NCBI GenBank assembly: GCA_021186555.1 | Contig: JAJKFL010000014.1 | Span: 22,637,033-22,701,032 of the forward strand | Direction: 5' to 3' | Origin: Reticulitermes speratus | Taxonomy: Eukaryota; Arthropoda; Insecta; Blattodea; Rhinotermitidae | DNA length: 64,000 bases | In this document: positions 47,640 through 60,331 of the stretch, piece after piece | How the letters are laid out: each line of letters begins with the position of its first letter | How positions within the stretch are numbered: position 1 is the first letter of the stretch | Notes under the pieces: model-generated | Databases searched by the model: none | What the model was told of the DNA's origin: nothing | Seen by the model: the letters and a program-made list of their open reading frames with translations, nothing else | Translations under genes and position numbers: made by a program

Positions 47640-47750
47640 GTGTAGATTAATTGTTACCGATGTTTCAGAGAAGCGTGCTGCCACGATCTTCACGTTAGCC
47701 TCGAGAAGGTCTGAAGATGGGTTAGCAAGCTCTGCCTAAACGTCGTTATA
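47640..47750. mobile_element. Two opposed hammerhead-like repeat cores
   Basis: On the minus strand (47693-47654): GTGAAGATCG, GGCAGCACGCTTCTCTGAAA, CATCGGTAAC. It is closely similar to the copy at 36.37 kb. On the plus strand (47711-47748): CTGAAGATGGG, a loop, then AAACGTCGTTA. The two fragments are adjacent and face away from each other. Fossil pieces of the Penelope-like family. Confidence 0.5.
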
Positions 47751-48560
47751 TCAGTCTTCAATCTTCAGTATGTCTATTGTCTAAACTATAAAGCAGGTAG
47801 TTCATATTTGTAACGACTATGATTTGTGTTCTTGGCTTGTTTGCACAGATAACACGTTCAGATACAGTATGTAACACAAATATGTATGGGCGGAGTATTT
47901 GTAACACAAACATTTCTGACATTCAGATAATATTAAGGAATGCCAAATCATTTATATTTTAAGGCATTCCAATTTATTTCCTTTTAGAGCCAAGGGATGC
48001 AACAGAGTTTATGCACATTCCTTTAGTGTGAACGAAAAAGGACCGAAATGCACGAATTTCGTGTACAAATTTGTCACATCAGAACTTATTATTATCTTCC
48101 AGACATAAATTAACTTTGTTTGTTGGAGGAATTGTTTTTTACCTCAGAATTCTCAACACAAAGGGTGTACTTTCTGTGTCACAGAAAATCAATACAATCG
48201 CTTTTCCAAGCCAAAGTAAACCAATCGATCTGAGACGTAAGTACTTTCCAGTTCGTCTTCTTTATTTGGTTAGGCATGCAAAACAACTTTAGTCGCTGAA
48301 TATTTTATGTCTTGTAGTCTAGTATACATCTAAATTAAGAAACAGTAAAATTATGTTTCCCCCATGTTGCTGTTAAAGTGTCGACGGATTTTTATTAAAT
48401 TTGACATCAACGATCGTCGATAATGTTGCCGTGCCACCAATCTCTGATAAATTAGTGACACCATCGCCATTTAAATTAGAGCCATGGAATTTCAGGTGCT
48501 GGTAAACATTCAAGAAGTAACCCTATGGCACATTTGTTAATGGGACCTTTTATTATAATT
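47751..48560. other. Anonymous spacer
   Basis: A small hairpin with GGAATGCC/GGCATTCC arms lies at about 47938-47972. No gene was recognised. Confidence 0.4.
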
Positions 48561-48760
48561 GTAAAGTTAAAGACGAATCTGTGTGCGCCATGAAGGAGTA
48601 TGGGTAGCGGCGGTATAGCTCCGGTCATTCTTAACCTCGGCACTGTATAGAGCTGATTAATCAGCATGGCGCCCAGGCCGCTTTTTACCCGGTGAAAGAG
48701 CTCGCAGTGACTATTAAATAGGAGGCTGGTGGACACGAGATTCGACCTGCGCTCTTTAGA
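48561..48760 (-). mobile_element. SINE family B, diverged
   Basis: GTAAAGTTAAAGACG, GGCGGTATAGCTCC, CTTAACCTCGGCACTG, GGCGCCCAGGCCGCTTTTTA and AATAGGAGGCTGGTGG follow the family order on the minus strand, with a decayed B box (GAGATTCGACCTG). It is more diverged than the 11.9 and 56.7 kb copies. The 131-codon minus frame over it is not a gene. Confidence 0.78.
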
Positions 48761-50638
48761 GGAGAGAAATATCTTTTGGTCATGCAGGGAATCGAAAGAT
48801 AATTCCTCGGTTTTCCAGCCCAGGTGTCCGGACTTTCTTTTATATAATTTGACAATGAAAAATACAGGCATTCAAACCGGTAAATTGATTTCTGTATTTA
48901 CTTTTCTCGTTTATTTGCTTACTTAGTAACAGAATAGCGAAATTTAGTACACTGGGACTTAACAGAATGTCCTACAATACTAGTGTTTTACGATTGATGC
49001 TTTTGAGGCTTTTATTGTACTAGTCACATGCACGTCATGCGACGGGCTGCATTAATATTCGCGCACCACTCCACGGCCTCTCATTATATTTCTCAGTTCA
49101 TGATGATTTATTAACTCATTGTGTTAATGGTTATTTAGCTATTATTGAATTTTAAACAAAACTGAAGACCATTATTTTAATTTACACAAATCTCATAAAA
49201 AATTACATTTCACTTTAGTTTTTATTACGCACACAATACATGAGCTAAAATATATATCCTTGTCAGGCCAACAGCTTTAAGTCGACCATGTATCTCAGTA
49301 ACGTGCTCCGCTTGCCGTCATTCTTGATGAGCGACACCCGGTAGCCACGGAAACGTGCTCGATGCTCAACTTTTTCTTCTTTCTTAGCGCGTATCTCACA
49401 GAAAACATAACTGGTCACCCGTTACGTGACTGGAATATTCGCACATTAGTCCATAACTTCTTTCATCCCGTCGTTTCTTTATTCCTAGAGCCAAACAAGC
49501 GTTAATCTTATATACTGGAGTGATGCCACCTGTTTGTATTATATGTTCGATGCTCCATTGTTTCTTCTGCCTCAGCGTGTCCCTCCCTAAGACCACAGGA
49601 AGAAAAGATAGTCACGGAAACCAGAGTATGACTTACATAGTGTGAGTCATGTGATGTGTATATATATATAGGCCTATACATGCGTACATAGGGGGGATTA
49701 TCATACATAGGCCGTTTCTTGCTGTTAGACTTGTCTTGATTACGTAAATGTTTGAAGGAAGGGAACACCATTCTAGTATCGGAATTTTAAGTGGCAATGT
49801 ATCAGAACATGGCTCTTGAGTATTATGGAAACAGTCTTTGTTACCTTACGTAATATTTTACGTATGATACAGCAACTATTCCACATTTGAGAAGCGATGC
49901 ATAAACCTTTTTTACTTCATAATGTATAGTACGGTGATTTTACTAATTTCTGAATAATGTATGAAAAATATTTCAGGCTTGTGTGATGATTATTACCAAA
50001 ATTTCCCCATACCGTCATTTCCAAACGTAAATTGCATTGTGTCCTTCCCTTTTAACTTGTGACTGCAAAGGTCGAAGTGGTTTCCTTTGACAAAGTTTCT
50101 GTAAGGTTGCTGTGTGTCACCGACCAGCACAGCACCGAAGGTTAATTGTCTAGCTTAAACTCCAGTAATTATACAAGCTAGGTCATTATCGAAGCTGTGG
50201 CCCCTGCAAAACATGGATATGAGGAAGTTTCACAAAGGTCTTTAGAAAACACGTATAACATAATGAACGTCACATATTTCACTTTATGGATATTTATACA
50301 TACCCTCTTTGTAGTTTTTATCCATTAATACCACGTTACGAAGTTATGAATATTATTTCAAACGAACAAGTTCTTTACTAACCAGACGCTTCCCTAACCC
50401 TTTAAATCCTAATAATGAACCGTGTAGTTCACAAGCATTATTATCTACGGCCCTGCATGTATTCACTACTCTATAGTAAATAAACAATCTTATTGTATAA
50501 TCTGTAAATCTCAAGCGACTGCATGTAGCTTTTCAAGAAGAAGACATTCTTTAATTGGCACGGATGCTTGTAATTTTAAAATTTTTAAGTCTTTACTTGA
50601 CTAAACGTCTAATATGTCGTCTGATGCTATCATTATTA
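48761..50638. other. Anonymous region
   Basis: Nothing recognised beyond a short TATATA run near 49660. Confidence 0.4.
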
Positions 50639-50836
50639 TGACTCAGAGAGTTAGTCGCTGGTCTGTCACTGTGGAGACCCGGTTTCAGTCCCAGAGTAAC
50701 CCATGTGGGATTTGTGTTAGAAAGAATGGCACTGGGACAGGTTTCTCTTCGATTACTTCGGTTTTCCCTATCATCTTTCCATACATGCAGCTGCTTATAC
50801 ATCCAGCACCTAAGCAATATAATCTCAGCAATTAAC
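50639..50836 (+). mobile_element. tRNA-derived SINE, family C
   Basis: TGACTCAGAGAGTTAGTCGC (A box) and CCCGGTTTCAGTCCC (B box) are followed by ACCCATGTGGGATTTGTGTT, GGCACTGGGACAGG and TTCGGTTTTCCCTATCAT. The body matches the 5.4 kb copy. A tail near CAATATAATCTCAGC corresponds to TATAATCTTA in other copies. Confidence 0.75.
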
Positions 50837-51758
50837 AGAGTGGTGAACTAACACACTTAAGGAAATCGCCAGTTATTAACAGAACATTTTAAGTTCCCGT
50901 GAAAGTTTATTGTTTAACAGGGTATTAGAACAGATTATGTGGCCTAATCCTTTAAGTTAAAAATGGAGAGGGAAAGATTTTCTCTACCCTTATTATTTTC
51001 TGGCAACATAAAAAGCCCTCACTCTCTTGTAACTTAGTCGTACATAGCAACGCTCCTCCCTCAATACTGTCTCTCTGTATTCCACTGAACGTCCATGTAA
51101 AGAATTTGAAGTTTGTAGTACAATATTATTGGCCGCCTTTTGACTTTCCTTCTTCGAGTATTAAGATAGGACACGTACTTTGAATTGTGAAAGCTGTCTG
51201 CAGTGTTTGAACAGTATCTTTGGAAACAACTGAGGCGCACATAAGTTGATGCTACTTTGGAAGGTGACTGGAGTATTATGAACTGTCAGTGTACCCTCCC
51301 GTGATTAAAGAAAATGTTTCCTACAATTTTTAACAGATAATTTAACTCGGAATAAATACAGTTTCATTTTCATCTCGGCAAATTATAAATGCACGCTATC
51401 AACCAGTTTTTCGGGTTATATCAAGGGTGTGATTAACAGTCGTAAAATATCTGGTCACTTCACAGCCACATCAACTGTGTTTTCAGTGACATATATAATA
51501 TTACTCCACGGATACGGTGCAAAATGGGAGGTAAGTGTAAAATAATTTAATATACGGTTAAGAATTCTTTAGTCATGTGTACGATATTTCTTTCTTAAAT
51601 AAGTCGAAATTCATCGTGTCATATTTGAGGCTGTCACGGCGGTGACTGTGAAAAGTGTTTTTTTTAAATATGGCGCTGTTTTGTCTTGTTGAAAGTATCA
51701 CATGTCGGAAGGACGTAAATCTCAGTGTTCAGGATGAAAGACGTGTGTAAAGGTAGAC
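50837..51758. other. Anonymous spacer
   Basis: Nothing recognised. Confidence 0.4.
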
Positions 51759-51810
51759 AGTGGGTACTAGTACTTTTGGTGACTAGTGGGTAGTAGTACT
51801 TTTGGTGACC
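51759..51810 (+). repeat. 26 bp tandem duplication
   Basis: AGTGGGTACTAGTACTTTTG plus GTGACT is repeated immediately with two differences (51785-51810). Confidence 0.92.
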
Positions 51811-54329
51811 CTTACATGCTTAAATTGTGGACATTCAAATTCATTGTAATTATTTTTTTTAAATTATAGATTTCACTTGGTTTCTTAAACAGCAAAACGG
51901 AGTTTTCTTCCAAACTTCATACTCTCGTATTAGTACATTCAAGTATTTAGGAGTTTTTCTCAAATATGTCGAATGTTACATGGTATTTTCATGTAAAATA
52001 TTCCAAACCTTTACTGGTAATGCCTGCAGTTCTATTAGACATGTCGATAATAAGTAGATGGCACGGATTGTCATTTTGAAGGGTCTAATGATGTTTCAAG
52101 ATATACTCATGCCTTTTCATTGCTTTATGACATTGAACGCTGCTGTGAGTGCTGTCCTCCCGAATATTAATAACTCTCCTTAACGCTAACATTAGCTCCT
52201 TCCTTAATATTAACTCTTCATCCTGGTGTATCAACTGTAGCTTAACCGGCTCTCACAATTCTCCGGAGATATGCCAGATCGCGTCTTATTGCTGCGGTTT
52301 ATTTCGTCTCCTGTTATTGTATGTAGCCTATGCGCAGGATGGTAGCAGGCAAACGCAGAAGTTCGCAGTTTTCAAGTTGACTTCCTGTAACAGAAGAGCA
52401 CGATAAAGTTGGTGTAACTCCTGCAGGAAGGGGTGACGGGCTTGCACTTATAATTACCAATGGGTTCTCTCTTCTGTAAGCCGCTCCTTGCCTGACGACC
52501 TCGAATGAGGGAAGAAACTTCTTTCTCCGAGGAGGATACACGAGATGTAAAGTTGGAAATTCCGGTGACCGCTGAAAACTAATGTAGACTAAGATAAGTT
52601 CAAAATTTGTGAAGCCCAGGGACCTTTCACTGTAGATGGAAAACTGCTTGTGTATCACAACCTTCATGTTATGCGTTATGGATATCCGCTGCCATTTTTA
52701 ATGGTATAGCAAAAATTCTTCGAAGCACCGAATTTATGTAAATAATATATACAAATTATTTCTTTCATCACGGAAAACACACTGCCTAGCCATTACAAAC
52801 AAAAACTTGTTTAGTGTTTTTGTTGTCAGAATATTACGAAAACCCTGAACATATTATATGGATAAACTGCATAAATTTTATGTTACGTCAGTGGCCAGCG
52901 TGATATAAAAGATGAAACTCTGCACTTTACTGCGTCATACATTGGAGTAATTGTATGGTTGTAAAGAGAGAGAATAATTAAAGAATTAACCATTTGAATT
53001 TCTATTTTCCTTTCAATTGCTGCCTATATTTTGCCCTAGAATATTTCTAATTCATTTACGTATTTATTTTCATTCAGTGTTGGGTTTAAATTAAATATAT
53101 TTATAACTGTTATTTGTTTGATTAAAGTATTTAAACTTTTGCAACGGAATGGTGTTCTAGAACACCCATCTGACCCAATTTAAAACACATGAATGGTACA
53201 ACGCACATTAATATTGATGTCTTCTTGAATATGACGACATGTATCTAGTAACATTTAGCACTCTGATAATTTAAGTAGGTTGTATCTCTCAAACTACGGT
53301 AAATTGCTACCAGAATGCACGGCATCCCATACCAATGGGAGCAGTCTGCATAATAGCCGTTGTGTGAACCTCAAATTGCACCTATAACGGCTTAATTGCA
53401 GAGGATGTAATATACTTTCATCTGCATAACTCAGAATTTGATTAAAGCAAACACATAACATAAATAATTCGTAGATTCTGTATACTTATTCCAGTCACTC
53501 TATTTTGCCTCGACGCCTCGACATGACGAGTGGGGTGAAAATATCGAAGAAGAGTCAGCATATATTTATAAAATATCGTAGATAGCAAGGCTGCATCTGA
53601 AACAAGGCCCTAGTTCTGTGTTTGCTCATGTATCTTTTGTTGGTGTCTCTCGCTTCGAGGAAAAATAAAGTAAAACCATGAACAAGTCTCCGGAATAACG
53701 CTGGAAAATATCCCAATTAGGACTCGTCTTTGTTTTGTTACCACTGCGAGACTATAACCTTCTGTTAATTATGACTAGAAAGAGAGAGGACTGTTTACAT
53801 GCTCCTTTGTACTGCTATCACGTTAGTGGTTCCAACCGCCATCATTATCAGTTCTACCAACACTGAAACCATGGCTTCCGTTTCACGTCTTTGATGTACG
53901 CATTTTAATGCTGCATGGAACGCTTTAGCGACTGGGGATGCTTTTCTTCTGAATGTGTTCCATCTGGGGAGAATCGTAATGAAATGCGAAGTTTGTCTCA
54001 AAGCTCTTTAATTCGTGTCAGGTATATTATCGAAGGGAGTCCGTTATATATGAATAGAACAACACGACTTGTTTGTTAAATTGGACTGAAGTATTGTACA
54101 TAATACGAGAATTAATACCGTAAACACGACTGAATATGAAACATGCCGTATCAGTTGAGCAGTGTTTGACATCCAAACGTTATGGGGAAACTGGAGAATG
54201 AAAATAATTGCAAGAACTTCGCAGTTCCTCTTCTTTACCAGATATTAGCAGGGTTGTCAAACAAAGAGACGGCAGAGCGGGGCGTATGGAACACTAGAAG
54301 GAATGAAAAATGCCTTCAAAATTGTAGCT
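51811..54329. other. Anonymous region with a GC-richer block
   Basis: 52150-52660 is GC-richer than its surroundings and carries open frames on both strands (85 and 117 codons) with no recognised domain. It may be an old transposon piece. The minus frame at 53795-54001 (68 codons) is also unrecognised. Confidence 0.35.
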
Positions 54330-54575
54330 GGAATAGCTGAAAGATAGGTGTACCGCTTGGAAGACGTAGAGGGAAGAAGTAAACGGAAAACGTAAACAGA
54401 AGAAGTAAATAGAAGATGTAGATGGACAGATAATGGCAGTTAAAATGAAGCTTAAAGAAATAATGTCTGATGATTTCGACTGGATTTATCTGGCTCAGGA
54501 TAAGGTACAGTGTCAGGCTGTTGGGAACACAGCAACGAAGGTTCAGGTTTCATGAAAAGTGGGGAGTAAATAAAT
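54330..54575 (+). pseudogene. LINE reverse-transcriptase 3' end, degraded
   Basis: Aligns with the C-terminal frame at 61503-61691. Recognisable parts are CRW(T/E)DN, then DFDWIYLAQDK, then a VGNTATKVQVS-like end, followed by a GTGGGGAGTAAAT tail. Several stops and small indels break the frame, so it is older than the 61.5 kb copy. Only the last 80 codons or so plus part of the tail are present, as expected from 5' truncation. Confidence 0.72.
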
Positions 54576-56710
54576 CACCTGCATTAGAGACTGTGGGATT
54601 ATAAAGAAGGGCGCTGTATTCTTGTGCTCAGTCGCAGTGAATATATACGATTTGAAAGTAGTAAATTGTTGCACAAACCGCTCGTACGATACTGGTCACT
54701 TCATCTCGCACTGCCTTGTTATGTTTCGTTATGTATCGCGGTGTCTTAAATTAAACGCACAATTTTACTGCCTTGTCAACTCTTATGCCATAAGTACTTA
54801 TTAAAATATAATATTAAATTCAGTATAAGTTAAACATTGTGAGACCCTCTGTATTCATACATATTAAGCGTAATATCAGAGCGAAGTTCCCTTCGCGTGC
54901 AGTATTCTTTTGAAGACCCCAAGGCACTGTACTCACTGCCCTCGGGGTAGACAGAGCATTCGGAAAACTTTCTTTAATGCCATTATGACGTCTGCATGGA
55001 AGATTTATACACAATTTCTCCCCTTATTCCCAAGAACCCATCGCCTGAAGCTTAAATTAAAAATATCATATATAAAAAGACGCAGTCTTTTGAAGGAGCC
55101 ACTTGGGATGAGGCAGCAATCCCCCCATTTTCCTTTGTGTTTAATGTAACAGCACTTGAGAAAGTCCTTTATGTAACAAGAGGACTGTCGGGAGATTTGG
55201 CAAAGTAATTATAACCCTTTAACTTTTTCTGTATCTCACAACATTTAACAAAAACAATTATTCCTTCCTAAATAATACTTTTTTATTTTTCTTTACAGTA
55301 AGAAAAGAAATTTTCAAGAGGAGGAACAATCATTCCTGTCACACTTGTGACCAGGAACATTGATGTAACTTTGTGTATTACAAACCAGCGTTCAAATACC
55401 GACCTTTTAATTTTTCTCTTTTTGCGCAGTGAACGAATTTGAAAGGTATAAGGAATATAATATAGAGCTCATTATATTCAACAACTTTTATTTGTAATAA
55501 GTTTCGCTGTATTGAATACGGAATAAAATAAAAGCGAAACCGGTTTTTCTTCTGTGAAATGACAGCCTTAGTAAAATCAGCTTCTAGGCAGTAACTTCGT
55601 CATCGCTTTTTTCGTCTCCTTAAGCTTCTTCGTCTGCATGTTGGTTGTTACAGATTTCTTTTCCCTTGTTACTGATAAATTCAGGGTTTGTTGTAGCAAT
55701 ATTTCGTGTTCCGTTCTTTGGACATGGTTATTTAATTTTTCTTTATGTTTGTCTGTTGTTTCATTTTTTGTCCTAATCTTTAGTTTCTCATCATTTCTTA
55801 TTTTTATTTTGTCTTCCCCTGCATGTACTTTTAATTAAACTCAGTTTCTCGAAGAACCACATATGCCATAAATTACCATTAACCTATGAAAAATAAAGTG
55901 GATTTTATGAACAGGTTTCCGCGTTGTGGCTCGCGTTTTCACCTTTACATATTTTGTGTTTCTGTTATGCGTAAATTTTAAAGGAATGTTTTCTTGGATT
56001 GTCTCAGATATTTATTACGGCTGACCCTTAACGTGCGATTATATCCTCACCCACAACTCCAGTCTATTTCTATTAAGTCACTGAATAATGTCTTGTTAAC
56101 TGTGATGACTGGTAATAAAACTGTGCCAATAAGTAGTTGTTACGTCACTGGAAGTTTGTGGTTATTTATGACATTATCTACTAAAGAAAGCAAATATTAC
56201 AAATTAATTTTTTGTTATTTATTGGGTTATCACAAATTGGGATATTTCTGTACAACCTAAATAAGACGCATTAGTTTCTAGTAATCAGAACTTAGTTACT
56301 TTCAGGTAGTTCATACGAATGATAAAAATCTTTGAAACGAGATGAAACTCTTGCACATTAAAATGTATGTATTTTTGGAAAACACTGTGTTCTGTTCAGG
56401 GTTCGAAAGCAAAAAGCAAAAATAAAAATGTGGGTTCCAAAAATAATTAAAGTTCACTGTCAAGGTAATTTTCTTCATAAAACAAAACAGTAAGCTTGTG
56501 GAATTGCCATGCTATCTGTGTGTCCCGTTTAACTTTAGAACCGTCTAATGAATTTTCATAGTATCAATACAAACATTATACTATTGGAGAAAACAGCGAC
56601 ACGTTGCTTTATAGTTTGCTACTGTTAGTAATAACAACATTTCGGACGTGCAAATTGTGAGGCGGGGAAGATATTGGCGCCACATTCTATTGATTGTTGA
56701 AAGATTTAAG
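54576..56710. other. Anonymous AT-rich region
   Basis: Nothing recognised. Frames of 60-88 codons have no signatures. Confidence 0.4.
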
Positions 56711-56984
56711 GTAAAGTTTACCCTAGAACAGGCCCAGAAGGGAAGTAGAGGTATAGCTCTACTTTTTCTTTAACCTCGGCGCTAGATTGGAGTGGGTGGT
56801 CAACGCCACACCCCAGCCGCTTTACCCCAAAGAAGGAGACCCGGTACTACCCTTTGTACAGGAGGCTGGTTGGGCGCCAGGGCCGGCCTGGACGGGTGCG
56901 GAAAATCTCGCCCTTACGGGGATCCGATCCCCTGACCTTTCAGCCCGTACCGAGTCGCTATACCGAGTACGCTGTCCCGGCCCA
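56711..56984 (-). mobile_element. tRNA-derived SINE, family B, near full length
   Basis: On the minus strand the head GGGCCGGGACAGCGTACTCG is followed by a GGGGATCGGATCCCCG B-box region and the opposite-strand blocks GTACAGGAGGCTGG, CCCAGCCGCTTTACCCC, AACCTCGGCGCTAGATTGG, TAGAGGTATAGCTCTAC and GTTTACCCTAGAACAGGCCC. It is the closest relative of the 11.9 kb copy. The open frames on both strands (90 and 65 codons) are SINE sequence. Confidence 0.9.
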
Positions 56985-58876
56985 GTTACGGTAACGTACC
57001 TTGGGAAAACATGCAGCATTTTTCAGTGCGTTATTTTTTTATGTACTGTAAAATTCTAACATCTCGGATGTGCGAAAATATTCTTTATCTGTAGTTTGAT
57101 GGCCGTAACTAATGAAACAGGAGAGCTGAAAAATGCAATTTTGTGAGATGATAGAGCATAGGTATAAACATGCTTACACGGCATGAAATGCTGTTTCTGA
57201 GTTGCGAGTGACAAATTTGGCGAAGATGCTAAATTTTTGTGCATGTATCTGAGAAGTTTAACTTAATTATACAAAATATGTACTTAAATAATACGTATTC
57301 CACAGAAATAAAATGAAACAAAATAAAAATATTAATAGCTCTATAGGAATAAGTGTCTGTGCAACAGGAAAAGTCTTTAGCTTGGAATTCCATTTTCCAT
57401 GTTCCTTTAGTGTCTTCACGGAAAGTTCAGTTCTATTGAAAGTTAATTTTTTCAGTAAAGTTTGAAGGGCAGACGTTTTAAGAATAGGGGCCATAATTGC
57501 TTTAAATATACAATACAGTCTATATTCTTTAGTGTATTTAGTAACGTGCACTTCACAGTTTATATATAAACCGAAGGCGCGAGCGACATTTTAGATTATG
57601 CGTAGTCGCTTCGGTGGAGATATAGTTGCCTCCTTTCTTCTGCTTTTCCCGAAGTCTTGTCTCCCGGTTCTCTGAATAGAGATCAAATGTAAATTTAACT
57701 TAAGGAACAGTCGATGGTTCTTCTATTCCTTACGGGAATAAGAATAAGAACAAGAGGATTTCTTGCTTGGTGGGAAAGGGTGGGTATAGAGGGAAGATTT
57801 GGAGTTGAGAACGAACCCGAGACTTCGAAACTGCTCAAAAGATTTGTCATTCACTTTTATCCCACCTCTCTAGTTGCCTCGTTCCATCTTCTCCCATACA
57901 CACTTTATAACTCTTTGTCTTCCCCTGTTCTTTTCCGAACTCCGGGCACTTCGTGCGATGTTGCCGTTGTAACGTTTTGCTAACATACTCTGACGAAAGA
58001 TGGCGGGTTTGGTGACTTTCTTACATGTTTCCATCCGTCACGAAAACTTAACACAGTTACGATGAAGGGAAATTGATAAAAAGCCATCTAAGGTTCTGAG
58101 AGGAGGAAATCGATTTCAAAATATTAATGATAACGTTGAAATTTTCCTTTCTTGAATTGCAGTGACACTTTTCTGCATGTGAGAAAGAAAACACTGCTTG
58201 TTTGAAAAGATATTGGAAGTGTGGTATAAATAAACTGTCTTTGAACTGCAGACAAGCAAGTAGTGTTTAAAATTATATCGTGTGCAAGCAACCATAAGTT
58301 TTTTTTCAGAGACAGTACAACGTTCAAGTAAGAGCACTTTTCAACTTAGGTTGGATATTCTTGTCGTTCACTTCCAGTACATCGTTATTTGTTAGGAACA
58401 ATTCGTTTGGGTTTTCACCACATAACTTTAAGTAGAATCCCGAAGCTAACAGAAAGGTTTGTTTGATATTTATTATGTAATAATACAGTTTAAATTAATA
58501 AATAAAAGTCTCAGATCTCGTAACTGACTGTGTAAAACCCAGCAAACAGTAATACCCTCTTCACGCTCTTGAACTGTTATCGGTGTTCATGTTCTTTAAA
58601 TGGTAATTGTGATTTCTATGTGTAAAATAAAGTGTTAGAATGCATCAGCTTTTAGGCCCATACTTTATTCTTGATAGGTATAAAATTTCTTTTCAGGAAA
58701 ATGTTTAGTGCAATTGCAAGCGCTTTCTAGAGTTATATATAAATAAATAAGCCCCGATATAACACCACTGTTTGTTCGCCGAAATTCGTCGCAGTAAATC
58801 GAAAGACTGTAATAGGGAATTTCTATTCACAAATCTTCGTGGACGCGAAGTGATTTTGCAGCTATATCGGAGTTTG
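56985..58876. other. Anonymous region
   Basis: Nothing recognised. The 94-codon minus frame (57267-57551) and 89-codon plus frame (57714-57983) have no clear domain. Confidence 0.4.
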
Positions 58877-58884
58877 ACTCTGGA

Positions 58885-58910
58885 TATGTGTGTGTTTGTG
58901 TGTGTGTGTT
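58885..58910 (+). repeat. (TG)n microsatellite
   Basis: A TG run of about 25 bp with one interruption. Confidence 0.9.
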
Positions 58911-59320
58911 ACGATGCTCCCGTTGAACGGCAGTAGACATTTCGAGCAGTAGTTGTAACAACCTAGACGAAGAGCTGATGAAGTCGTGCGTCTGCGGTAA
59001 CAGGTACACCGTGGCTCGCTTGCAGTTATTCCCCAATTTAAGCCGCCATATCATACCTACACTATTTCTCTTCCCTCTAAGATACGTTTTACCGAGCAAT
59101 CTAGTTTACAAGTACCGTCACAGTTGTTATTCACGAGTGATTCATCTGTTTATAAAACGAATTTGAGAGCAGTAGTGAAATGAAACGTAATGCTTAAAGG
59201 AGGGTTTTTGTATGCCAATATCTTGTGAAAAGATTCTCATGAAGTAAATATTCCGATTTGGCAATATTATATTGAAGAGCCGACAAAAATGTTGTGCATT
59301 TTGTTAAAATCTGATGTGAA
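58911..59320. other. Anonymous spacer
   Basis: Nothing recognised. Confidence 0.4.
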
Positions 59321-59417
59321 GTTACGCTTTGTCGACCGGTAAATAGTAACCGACTTTTCGAAGGTTCATAAAGTCTTCAAAAACTCGGTAACTAGTTACC
59401 AGTCGACACGGAGTAAC
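59321..59417. mobile_element. 97 bp palindromic mini-element
   Basis: The whole 97 bp reads nearly the same on both strands. The ends GTTACGCTTTGTCGACCGGT and (reverse complement) GTTACTCCGTGTCGACTGGT lead to mirrored GTAACCGA/GTTACCGA and a near-symmetric centre (GAAGGTTCATAAAGTCTTC). There is no coding capacity and no clear target duplication. It is probably a very short MITE. Confidence 0.85.
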
Positions 59418-60124
59418 ATCCCAGAAGATGAATGCACGGTAACAACGCTCTGAGAACGCCAAAACTTACATCATGCAGTGTGAATAGTGCGAGATCTAAA
59501 GAAAATGTGAAATTTTTGGTGCTCGAATACAAGGAAGATGCAAAATAGCGCCTTGCCGCTTGTTTCCGCAATGAGACAAAACAGAAACGACAGATTAAGT
59601 TAGAAGAAAGTCTTAAACTTACAACCTTATGAAATGGTACGTAAATATGAAATGTAAAGAAATGATCCGATTTGACGGTCCTTTGGTTACGGTATCAGTA
59701 CAAACACTTCTAATCGAGCTTCTACAAAACCATTTTAAAGAAACGATTCTTAAATGTTTTCCAGTGTGACATCATTATCATCAACATCAACGTCGTCATC
59801 ATTCTGTGCTGTATGTGTAATTGGCCACTATGCTGTTTGGTCAAAACGTAAATAAATAATTCAATTGCTTTAATGATTGTCACAGAGTGGGAGGCAGTCC
59901 ATCTGTCGATCTTCAGGAACACGCCGGAATTTGTCCTTTTAGGTATTTCGTATTATTCCCCCCCCCCCCCCTCCTAATATATATCCATTTTTGTTGCCGC
60001 AGGAATCAAATGTTTTTCATGTATTTTGGCAGCTTTCAGGCTAATTCTGTCTTTGTGACCTTGTAACTATCCTCGATTCCACAGCTTCTCTCTGTATGGT
60101 TACATCCTTGTTACCTCTTCATTT
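59418..60124. other. Anonymous spacer with a poly-C run
   Basis: Contains a run of twelve C at about 59960-59971. No gene was recognised. Confidence 0.4.
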
Positions 60125-60331
60125 GTGCTGAATGCTAAGGCTCGGGTTCGATCCCGTAGCAGCTCATATGGAGTTTGTGATGTATGAAACGGTGCTGAGA
60201 CGCAGTCTCTGGCAGACTACTGTGGCCGTTCCCTCTCAATATCATTCCACCACTGCCCCTTACTCATCGTTTTCATCCAACATTGACGCTGTATAATCTT
60301 AGCAAATGATAAAATCGTTAAACAAACAAAG
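60125..60331 (+). mobile_element. SINE family C, head partly missing
   Basis: The B box CGGGTTCGATCCCG is intact. The body runs CATATGGAGTTTGTGATGTA, GGTGCTGAG and CTCTGGC...CCACTG, and ends GACGCTGTATAATCTTAGCA and AAACAAACAAAG. The end is the same as in the 5.4 kb copy. The A-box side is eroded. Confidence 0.75.

Noticed and set aside
48476-48871. 131-codon minus frame
   Set aside because: It spans the family B SINE copy and flanking sequence.
56787-57059. 90-codon plus frame with a conserved-looking GWAPGPAWTG stretch
   Set aside because: It is the antisense of a family B SINE.
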